Shown: positions 55,510 to 64,000 of the stretch, one piece after another
How positions within the stretch are numbered: position 1 is the first letter of the stretch
Layout: each line of letters opens with the position of its first letter
Assembly: GCF_000512585.2 (NCBI RefSeq)
Contig: NC_089241.1
Location: forward strand, 4,916,001 to 4,980,000
Reading direction: 5' to 3'
Source: Kwoniella bestiolae CBS 10118
Lineage: Eukaryota > Basidiomycota > Tremellomycetes > Tremellales > Cryptococcaceae
DNA length: 64,000 nt
Program-made: the position numbers and the translations under genes
The notes under the pieces: model-generated
What the model was told of the DNA's origin: nothing
What the model saw: the letters and a program-made list of their open reading frames with translations, nothing else
Databases searched by the model: none

Positions 55510-57225
55510 TTACAATCCTGCTTCAACCACCTCTACTGAAGCACGTTTATCATTACTCTTCTTGGATGATCGTTTCTTTACAGCTGAACGAGTAGGTTTA
55601 GGTGGATATTTCATTTTCTGCCTTGAGAGTAATTCCTTCACTCCATCATCCTCCCTATACCTATTCAACATCATATCCCTCCACTCCTCGACCGTTTCCG
55701 GATAACCAGTCCAATCATCTGACAATCCCAGAAAGGCCCCACGGGCAGCGTTGAGGGCGCCGACAGAGAAGTGTGTTCGAAGAACGATGATATGTATCCA
55801 ATGATATTTCCTTCCTCCTCGTATAAGCTGTATTAAATCTGGTCTACCCAGCTCAACGTAAGCTTCAACAAGGAGTCGTTCTGTCTCGCCGAGGTCGGAG
55901 GAGCATGGGTTTCGGCCTTCTACTCTGAAGCAGTCGGGTGGGATGAACGCTTCTGCTTTGCATGTAAGTGATGCCCTATATATCGAGAAATCAATCATTC
56001 GTTCTCCACTCATCTTCAGCTGGCATAAGGGGAGAAGGTAGGGAGAGCGGTGACGCACCATTCCCAATCTAACAACGCATTAAGCTCCCCGGTGTCCTTA
56101 TCATGTCTGCCATGTAGATCGTAGTGTTTGATATACCTTGGACCCTTCTCCAGCTCTTCACATCCCGATACTAAATCTTTCATCTCCAACATGCTCAGAT
56201 AACATAAAAGCTCTTCTGAAGGTTTCACTTCTCGTTTATCTAAAATCGACCTCATCTTCCATGCGATAGTCGACAACCATCGTTCTTTGGCGGTATTGAA
56301 TGGTCCGAGATAGTACGGCGGGTGGATCAGGGCAGTGCGATCTCTTTCTATATGTGATCCAAATACGACTTCGCCGCGATCGGTGAGGCGTAGACTCCCA
56401 GCTTTGTTGAAAGTGATCTTCTCCAATGATATCATCCAGGCTGCATAACTCTTCATACAAGTCGAGGTCATGGGTTTGGGGGTCATTGGACCGAACACAC
56501 AATGTGTCGGGAATCCTTTTACGAATTCCTGGTAGAAGTACATGAGCTCGGAGGAGACTACGGACAATTCGTTTTGTCAGCAAACTATATCTTCTCCTCA
56601 ACCCTATTCGATCATCGACAAAATCCATGAAAGCTGATGTGCTCACCTGTACTATGCCTCGGTCTCTCATAAGATCTAGTTACCCTCGCTCCACCATCGA
56701 ACAAAGCTTTCAAAGTAGCTATCTCACTTCTCATACACATCTCAATGGCTTCATCAGGTTGAAGTCTGGTTTGTTTCCATCTGATCCTCATCACCCATTT
56801 CGTCCCAACATCAAAATCGATAACCAGATGGAAGTTGAATGAACCATTGAATTGATTAACATGATAGGGACTTTCGAATTTGTCGATCTTGATACACCTA
56901 TGAGGTGGTCTGAGCGATTCTACTTCTTCTGTGACTTTGTCGAAGTCTATTATTTCCAGGATTTCCGCTATCTGTTACAGTACAGACCCTTTTGGTTCAG
57001 CCTTGGTCGTGAGCTGAGCGGTGATAGACTTACTTCTTCTTCTACTACGCTCTTATATGGATAAATCGGCTCAGATGGGGGATCGGTATATCATATATGT
57101 GTTGAGGGATCTTCAACGTGATCATAGCAATATATACCACCACAGGTGGTACATGGATCAAATTTGAAGAGGGCATAGGCTTGACAGTCTTCGATCGCGC
57201 ATTTGGCGAAGTCCGGGATCTTCAT
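55510..57225 (-). pseudogene. AN1-like zinc finger fused to APH-like kinase fold, copy 2, with TGA at a zinc-ligand position
   Basis: It starts MKIPDFAKCAIEDCQAYALF at 57225, then CTTCGGIYCYDHVEDPSTHI. The next codon is TGA, in frame, exactly where copy 1 has the last zinc-ligand Cys (H-x5-H-x-C). The same frame continues YTDPPSEPIYPYKSVVEEE into a GTAAGT intron. The later exons are intact: ILEIIDFDKVTEEVESLRPP, FHLVIDFDVGTKWVMRIRW, LMYFYQEFVKGFPTHC, YIKHYDLHGRH, LLDWEW, then CKAEAFIPPD and a basic end at 55510. Intron positions match copy 1. The kinase catalytic loop again lacks the Asn. It is either a recent nonsense allele or translated from a later start. Confidence 0.72.
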
Positions 57226-57581
57226 TGTGTTTGGCAAACGACGCTGCGAATGGTGTAGAGAGTGACTAAATGTAAGACTCGGGCTGTGACTTGATCGCCA
57301 ATGAGCAAATCTCTGTGAGAAACTGACACTTCCCTGTAACAAGAGTTGGATGTTGACCTGCTGTTTGTAGGGATCATTGCGCAAAGAAATCAGGCAAAGC
57401 GTCCCATCCTTTATTATGCGATCCGTGTCATCATAACATCCCGCAGGCCCTCTGTAGTAAACACCTCGTCGATTTACACTTCTCACAGCGTCGCCGCCGT
57501 GATTCATTGGGGGTCAAACCTTTGCGAAAAGGACATGAAAAGCTAATTAATGCATACAAGTTACCTTCGACTGATATAATC

Positions 57582-58405
57582 TCAATTCCTCCTCGTTCTC
57601 AAAGCCCTCAACCAATATATCTTCCCCTGTATCTTGATCCCATCCCATACTTCCCTCCACCATTCTTTTACCCAGCGTATCTGTCTCTCCTGATTCGCTA
57701 TCTGCCAATCAGCGTAGAACTGAGTTAACATATCTTCTTTCCTCCTTTCGTCTTCCGCTGTTGGTGGATCTGATGCGGGGGGGAGAAGTGATAGACGATG
57801 GGCTTTGAGAGCTTCGAAAGAGAGGTTGGTAGTTGCCTATAAAGGTGACATCAGTACATAACACTCTATAAATGGGCACTTCGTGGATATCATGCAACCT
57901 TGAGCATGATATGTGGTGTAAGGAGACACAAGATTCAGATTGATTAACCGCGTGACTTACCCAGAATCGATGATTCATCAGATCCACTCTCTCCCTCCTC
58001 AACCTCCATTCCAGCTCCATATTCTCCAATCTAGCATCTCTCGACCCTGTTGGAAATTCGGATGCGGAGTAAGGTGAGTTGGTAGATGGGTTGATGGATG
58101 GTTTGGAGGCGTATATTACAGGTCGGATATTAGATTGAGGATCGGGACTACGATCGTTGAAAGTGGACTTTAGTCTGTCCGACACTCCATCATGTGGGGA
58201 GCGATGAAGGGCTGAACAGGACTTACGGTGCGACCAAATCCACACCTGAGGTAGGTACATCATCTTTCGCTCTTCTTCTACGGGGAGTTGAGCTTGAAGC
58301 TGTTGAGTTCGAAGATGTCGCCGAAGCCGATGTGGAAGCGAACGCGATTTGTAGCTGCCTTGAGCCCACCGGTCCAGTCCGGGGACGTGTGATCGCTGTC
58401 AACAT
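57582..58405 (-). CDS. COA8: COA8/APOPT1-like cytochrome oxidase assembly factor
   Basis: A mitochondrial matrix protein needed for complex IV assembly in animals, where it protects the enzyme under oxidative stress. It starts MLTAITRPRTGPVGSRQLQI at 58405, a basic targeting peptide. Introns rejoin to PPDPQSNIRPVIYASKPS (human: PPHDSKSNLRPIVF), then ENMELEWRLRRERVDLMNHR, FW|ATTNLSFEALK (human WNQQFWANQNLTFSKEK). DMLTQFYADWQIANQERQ, RWVKEWWREVWDG and a basic end follow, with the TGA at 57582. The order and key aromatic residues match the family. Three exons, about 220 aa. Confidence 0.86.
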
Positions 58406-58659
58406 CTTTCTTGCTGTATACTTGTACTATTGTTCTCTGCAATTTAGACACTTCAAAGATAAAAACAAGATGTTCAATGGTCTCTTCGATGGGAAAGTCG
58501 AAATGCGCTCGGACCTCGCTATGAGCACGTGACACAAACGAAGATCAGCAACCTTCAACCATAAAAGTTGAAAGCAGATGTTGACCTGGTGATTATTGGA
58601 TATCTGTTTGTATCTGGAACACCAGCGACTCATAACAGTATTTATATTGATGAAGCAAG
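58406..58659. promoter_or_regulatory. Divergent promoter of COA8 and BUD22
   Basis: 254 nt shared between two divergent genes, one mitochondrial and one ribosome-biogenesis. No TATA box is obvious. Confidence 0.5.
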
Positions 58660-60558
58660 ATGTCAGCACCGACTATAAGCAATGATGCCACTGCAGGTAG
58701 TAAGAAGAGGAAGAGAACAGGCAAAGAGAGGGAAGAGAGGAAACGATTAGCTATTCAGGTATGTCACCACTGTCTTTACCGTCCCGAGATTCTTTCACGC
58801 ATTGACAGATGATGTACAGGCTCAACTCGAGGCTGAGAAAGCTGAGAAGGTATCAGAAGACCCAATCATTGCTGAATCTTCCACTCAAGCTGTTCCAGCG
58901 GATCCAGTACCAGTAGGAGTCAAATCCGGAGGAGTAGATGTCGATCAAGCGACGAAACGTATTGTGAGTGCCAGCTTTCTAAGGTATATTGAGGATTCGA
59001 GCTGATGCCCCATATAGCCTCAAGCACTCAAATCGCTACATCCCACTTTCAAGCAAGCCAAGAGCTTCGAGACTAGGCGATTGATCAAGAAGATCAAGTT
59101 CCTTAGGTGAATATCCTTGCGACTCATATCATTTGACGGCCTGTGCTGAATTTCTCCTGCTATCACCTAGAACCAAACCGGATACCAAAGCTGAAGTAAC
59201 AGACCTCGAAGGTCAACTAAGCATTCTCCATGTGGGTTCAGCACCTAATAAGCTAGAAGTCCCCGCTAGTGACTGTGCAGCTGACCCCCTTCCCCGGATC
59301 AATAGGATATCCAACTTCATCCCCTCGCTCAATGCCATCTCCTCCTCAAACTCCGTAAACACCCTTCCTTCAAGTCCACCTCTCTGCCACAACCCATCGT
59401 CGATCTGCTCACACCTTCAACAACCACTGCACCTTCCACCTCTACCTCGGCAGCTCCAGCTTTAGTAGGCAAGGTTGAAAATCGATTATGTAGTGCCAAA
59501 ACTGTAGCCGAAGCTGTCAAGGAAGTTGTGAGCTGGATAGTGGGTGAAAATGGCGCGAAATTAGTGCATCATTCGAAGAAAGATCCAAAGTCTGCATCTA
59601 ATCCAGCAATGAAGACTGGAAAGAAAGCGACAGTGGACAGTGATGATGAAGACGAGGATCCTATGTTAGACACCAGAAGAGAGATGATAGTCGGTTCAGC
59701 ATCTGACGAGGAGGGAGAATCAGAAGACAAAGGTCTAGCCCAGCAGGACTATGCAGCTGACGAAGCTGGTTGGGAGTCTGGCTCCATTGGCGGAGGTGGA
59801 TCTGATATCTCTGACGATGAAGAAGAAGACGAAGATATTTCGGATGAGGATGCGATTTCAATTCCACCAACAAAGAAATCAAAATCTGCACCTGTCCCTG
59901 CCCCTGCACCCTCCGCGACAAAGGCACAGAAGGCCGCCAAACCCGAGAAAGTCCCTACAGGCGATATCACCTCGTCGATGTTCCTACCTTCCCTAGCAGC
60001 TGGATTTACGTTGGGTGAGGAAGGCGATAGTGATCCCGATGAGGATATTGATCCTAATGGGGTGATAGGGAAGAATACCAAGGAGAGGAAGAACCGACGA
60101 GGCCAAAGGGCCAGACAAGCGTGAGTGTCACCTTACAGCATCACACACATCCTTGATGTCAATTTTGATCGTCAATTCACGGATTGAAGAGAGAAATGCT
60201 GATAAACCAATGTTGATCTGGATACAGCATATGGGAGAAGAAATACGGTAAAGGTGCGAAACACGTCGTAAAAGCCAAAGCGGACGAAGAAGCCTATCAA
60301 GCTGCCAAGGCTAAACGCGACGCTGAGAAGCGTGGTAGACCCGATCACATGAAGGGGAGAGATAGTGGGTGGGGAGCGAGGGGTGGTGCAGCAGCAGCAC
60401 CGGTACCCGTCAATAATACTTCAACGTCGTCGGCGACAGGAGGAGGTAAGGAAGAGAAGAAGAATCTTCATCCCTCATGGGAGGCCGCAAGATTGCGTAA
60501 GCAGAAGATGGGGGGTGTACCTGGTGCTCCCAAGGCGAATAAGATTGTTTTTGATTAG
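58660..60558 (+). CDS. BUD22: Bud22/SRFBP1-like ribosome biogenesis protein
   Basis: Bud22 acts in the nucleolus in 18S rRNA maturation. It starts MSAPTISNDATAGSKKRKRT. Exons: the basic N-terminus, then AQLEAEKAEK..., HPTFKQAKSFETRRLIKKIK, DTKAEVTDLEGQL, then DIQLHPLAQCHLLLKLRKHP after an intron with a CTGAC branch. A long acidic region follows (DEEEDEDISDEDA), then DITSSMFLPSLAAGFTLGEE, KERKNRRGQRARQA and the terminal block LHPSWEAARLRKQKMGG...KIVFD. The PSWEA..KK/RKQ and KI.FD end and the acidic middle are typical of Bud22. About 500 aa. Confidence 0.92.
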
Positions 60559-60816
60559 TATGATTGATGCTAGGGAGGGATGCATGTACATCATAGATAC
60601 TCAAATTGCAATCACATAATGCAGTTTCGTTAGTGTCAGCGACGTGCAAAGTGCTCGTAATGCGATATGTATGCATATGAATCTATATGTTTTTGATTGA
60701 TTTCATATTATATAACCCCAATCAAAGAGATTAAACTAAGACAACATTATTTATGTACCGAGAAGGCCAAACCGACGAAAACCCAAACACTCCGTTCTCT
60801 CACCTATCTACACCCT

Positions 60817-62806
60817 TTAAAGGAAGTTGGAAGGGTAGTAGTGATCTTGAGGGTTGATGAAGTTCTCCTTGATCGATCTCATAGAGACGAATCTGGAGAA
60901 AATGGCGATAGAACCGGATTTATCGTTGGTTCCCGAAGCTCTGGCACCACCGAATGGCTGTTGACCGACAACGGCACCAGTACACTTATCGTTGATGTAG
61001 AAGTTACCAGCGGCGTTTCTCAACTTGTGAGCGGCCGATACGAGGGCAGCACGTTCTTGAGCGAAGATAGATCCGGTCAAGGCGTATTCGGTGGTATCTT
61101 CGATCAATTTAGGCATGTTGTCGAATTCGGAGTCCTCGTATACGTATACAGTCAAGACGGGACCGAAGATCTCTTGAGTCATGGACACGGATTTGGGGTC
61201 CTTGGTGACGATAACGGTAGGTTTGATGAAGTATCCCTTGGAATCATCCCATTCTCCTCCGGCGATGACTTCCCCACCGGCCTTCTTGGCTTGCTCGATG
61301 ATAGAGGTGATCTTCTCGAAAGCGGGTCGACCAATGACAGGACCGGTGAAGTGGTTCCACTCGGTACATGGGCCAATGGTGATCTTGTTGGTCTCATCTA
61401 CCAATTGATCCTTGAAGCCGTTGTTCCACAGGGAAGATGGGACGTAACATCTAGAGAGGGCTGAACATTTCTGACCGGAGTACTCGAAGGCAGCTCGGAT
61501 AGCTTGGTGGACCCCTGACTTGATCTCGGCAGAGTGGTGGTACAAGTGGAAGTTCTTTCCACCGGTCTCACCGACGATTCGGGGGTAACCTCGGTAGATG
61601 TCGAGGTTGTTGGAAATGTCCTTCCACAACTTTCGGAAGATTTGGGTAGATCCGGTGAAGTGGAGACCGGCGAAGGCCTTGTGGTCGATACATTGCTTGA
61701 CTACTTCAGGGGGGTTTCCAGGAACGAATTGGATCACTGAGGGGGGCATACCGGCTTCGAGGAAGATCTTGTGGACGAGGTAGTTGGAGTAGGTAGCCAT
61801 TGGGGAGGGCTTCCAGACGAGGACGTTTCCGACGATGGCGGGGGCACCGACAAGGTTACCACCGATGGCGGTGAAGTTGAAGGGGGTGACGGCGAGCACG
61901 AAACCTTCGAGAGGTCGGAATTCGACTCGGCTGGGTGGAGGGAGAGATATCATGTTAGTGGGAACTATTGATTCGCGATGATTTCAACTCACTTCCAGAC
62001 ACCTTGAGAGTTTCTAGGGGGTTGTTGTTGGTAGAGTTCCTCGACGTATTTGACTGAGAATCTCAAGAAGTCACAGAGCTGGGAAAGTTAAAAAGACGGA
62101 TTAGCTTCTGCTCCTTCGCAAATTCAAGCGACCGTGTATCCTCCTGCAATCCCGTCTTTTCGTGGAATTGAGCAGTGTGAGGCAGAACCCAAAACTCACC
62201 TCAGCAGCAGCGTCAATCTCAGCTTGCCAAGCGTTCTTTCCCTGACCAAGCATGGTAGCAGCCATCAACTCGTACCTGTATTTACCAGCGATCAAGTCGG
62301 CGGCTTTCAAGAAGATGGCGGCTTTGTCGGCCCAGGGGATCTCTTCCCATGCCTGTCGGGCTTCGAGGGCACCCTCGATGGCCTGGTTGACGACCTCGCT
62401 GGAGGCGGCGTGGTAGGTGCAGAGGGGGTTGGCGTGGTCGTGGGGCATGAGTTGGGATTGGATGTCACCGGTTTTGACCTGTTAGTGTATTGTCAGTGAT
62501 TCAACTCCTTGAAGACAGACAAAGCTAGGGAGAGGAACAGAAGGGTTACGATGTAGATGACATGCTCACCTCTTTACCGTTGATAACACAAGGAACCTCG
62601 AATGGAGCGCTCTTAAGCATCTTGTCGACGGCAGCTTGGAGGCCCTTTCGCTCCTCACTACCAGCAGCGTAGTTTCTCTATGACACCACAACCTAGATAT
62701 CAGCCACCCTCGCCTCGTTCGTTATGAGCTTGAAGAGAAGAGGGGTGCTCACCATTGGCTCATTGTCAATGACGGGGATTTTGAAAGAAGCGAGTTGAGA
62801 GGTCAT
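60817..62806 (-). CDS. PUT2: Delta-1-pyrroline-5-carboxylate dehydrogenase
   Basis: The mitochondrial enzyme that oxidises P5C/glutamate semialdehyde to glutamate with NAD, in proline catabolism. It starts MTSQLASFKIPVIDNEPM at 62806. Five exons; the last is long and ends NPQDHYYPSNFL with TAA at 60817. ALDH motifs are intact: TPFNFTAIGGNLVGAPAIVG, GLHFTGSTQIF, GETGGKNFHL (general-base Glu), YSGQKCSALSR (catalytic Cys), FGPVLTVYVYED and GQQPFGGARASGTNDK. The FNFTAIGGNL and GQQPFGGARASGTN signatures are specific to the P5CDH (ALDH4) class. The whole antisense strand is open (60697-61464 plus) but that is a codon-bias shadow. Confidence 0.97.
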
Positions 62807-63370
62807 TTTGGCTTGTTATGCTAAGCTGTTTTCGAAGTGGAAGATACAATAGAATATAGATTGAATCAGAAAGAAGATAAAAGAAGAAAGGAAGAGAGAT
62901 ACAGATACACCAGGATGATTAAATTTATCTACTTATACCAGCAGCATATATAACTCGCCTTTTTCCAATCCCAATCCAATACGAGTAATCAATCTCGCCT
63001 CTTTGAATCCTTTGCAATTGACGCAGATAACCGGTAACTTCGATCCAAAATCAAGGGTAATCTCACGGCACTGCCGACTGATCATCAGTATAAGCGCATT
63101 CACCCCACTACGCGCGCCTTCCATTACGACAAAACACGCATGCCTTTTTACGGGTTTTCCGCCGCTCACCCATTGGGAACTGCTTTAACGCCCTTCTATT
63201 CCACCATACCAGTTTATGACAATTATCCTGGCGCTTGGACCCATGTGGAGCTCAGAAGCGGAATGCTGAAACCGCGGGTTAGGCTATTCCAAACGAATCA
63301 ACGATCCATCGGGTTAATGATAAATCCGAAAATCCATTCGCACGTGAATGCTTTATGCATCACCGTCTAT
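62807..63370. other. Intergenic, P5CDH promoter
   Basis: About 560 nt holding the P5CDH promoter and the 3' flank of the Rim13-like gene. Nothing else is seen. Confidence 0.5.
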
Positions 63371-64000
63371 TTATATTGATACAGGTTCAACAGTTATAGC
63401 TACATCCGACCAAACTTTCAACACCCATTTCGTTCTAATCGGTTCATAAGAGGACGGAACAAAGACGTAAACCCCTTGATCCAATTTCACTTTTCCCGTG
63501 GAGACTCCACTCAACGTATCGGCGTAAGGTCCAGTGGTACATATCTGTTCACCCAGTCCACCTCCAGTGGACCGACGGAAGATGGTCAGGTTGATAGAGG
63601 TTGATGAGGGTGTTGGGAGGTAGAGACGGGATCTAGAACATTCTTTCAGCTTGAGTTGTATGAACAACCAAAAAAATGAACGGGTAGCACTTACAGTACA
63701 GTCCCAGGCGAGGGCAAGATCACTGCTATCCTTGGGTTACGGTCGTATCCTCTAGCACTGGGTCGTCCTCCAGCGGAATGCTCGGTCCTACGAGGATGAT
63801 AAGCTTTGCTGGACTGTATGACGGGATTCAAGGCTCACCATGCACCATTGACGATTCTACTATACATGCCCGCTCCTTCAGCCGGTATGGGTGTTATGTC
63901 CACCGGCGCTGTCGACTCAAAAGACACGGTAAATGGCCCCGTATGATCAGGCTCGAATGACGAGACGACAAGAGTATAAGTCCCAGCTGGGATTAGATCC
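63371..64000 (-). CDS. RIM13: Calpain-like protease C-terminal part, Rim13/PalB type (partial)
   Basis: Only the 3' end is in the window; the gene continues past 64000. Read from the edge: DLIPAGTYTLVVSSFEPD, PFTVSFESTAPVDITPIPAE, MYSRIVNGAW. After an intron: TEHSAGGRPSARGYDRNPRI and VILPSPGTVL. After another: RSRLYLPTPSSTSINLTIF and LDQGVYVFVPSSYEPI, then TKWVLKVWSD and the stop at 63371. The repeated G-x-Y-x-x-V-x-S-x-x-E-P module and W-x-x-x-x-AGG-x...NP are calpain C2-like (domain III) features of PalB/Rim13. That protease cleaves Rim101/PacC in alkaline-pH signalling. The catalytic core is outside the window, so the family call is inferred. Confidence 0.72.

Noticed and set aside
57094..57096. 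Selenocysteine at the in-frame TGA
   Set aside because: The position is a Cys site, but Dikarya fungi are not known to use selenocysteine and no SECIS element is recognisable here; a nonsense mutation is simpler.
60697..61464. Long open frame antisense to the P5CDH gene
   Set aside because: It is a codon-bias shadow of a highly conserved gene; no start context, domain or splice signals of its own.
1..64000. tRNA, rRNA, CRISPR arrays and transposons
   Set aside because: No T-loop/anticodon pattern, rRNA core, regular spacer array, transposase, reverse transcriptase or terminal repeats were found by reading; single-base GGTTCGA-like hits lacked the rest of a tRNA.

Overview
The window is nuclear DNA of a basidiomycete yeast of the Tremellales (Cryptococcus/Kwoniella type). 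This is inferred from gene structure: nearly every gene is cut by many short (about 45-120 nt) GT-AG introns with CTGAC/CTAAC-like branch sites, there are no bacterial signals, and the conserved genes read like fungal orthologues. These include a sterylglucosidase of the EGCrP2/Sgl1 kind, a Rim13-type calpain, Irc3, Bud22 and eIF1A. About 30 genes are visible on both strands, and all exon joins below were worked out by eye.

Layout. 0-4.1 kb: the protein-histidine methyltransferase Hpm1 (-) and a GPI-anchored GH16 glucanase (+). 4.6-8.9 kb: an accessory island with a nuclear-looking unknown that has a possible broken ubiquitin-like tail, then three tandem paralogues of an unknown family, two of which share a duplicated promoter block. 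9-20.4 kb: a ~1500-aa mitochondrial PPR protein, a tiny lysine-rich protein with a 14-nt exon, an unknown coiled-coil protein, and eIF1A with a 12-nt exon and a stop codon split by an intron. 20.9-26.8 kb: an Slx8-like RING protein, a flavin monooxygenase and Hikeshi/Opi10. 27.5-37 kb: a decayed F-box-like gene, a mucin-like single-pass membrane protein and two intact F-box-like genes of the same family, which share a C-terminal tail. 38-42.2 kb: an array of small, fast-evolving related genes, at least two of them broken. 42.5-51.2 kb: an unknown fungal membrane-associated family, the sterylglucosidase and Irc3. 51.2-57.3 kb: small secreted-protein candidates and a tail-to-tail pair of paralogues joining an AN1-like zinc finger to an aminoglycoside-phosphotransferase (APH)-like kinase fold. 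57.5-64 kb: COA8/APOPT1, Bud22, P5C dehydrogenase and the 3' end of a Rim13-like calpain.

Conserved housekeeping blocks alternate with islands of lineage-specific families in birth and death. Several genes touch mitochondria (PPR, Irc3, COA8, P5CDH) or ribosome and translation (Hpm1, eIF1A, Bud22). This is ordinary eukaryotic intermixing, not an operon. The most unusual material is in the islands: the zinc-finger/kinase pair with altered catalytic loops and a TGA exactly at a zinc-ligand position, the F-box family with a conserved GG-[D/E/V]-P-V end, and the 38-42 kb array.
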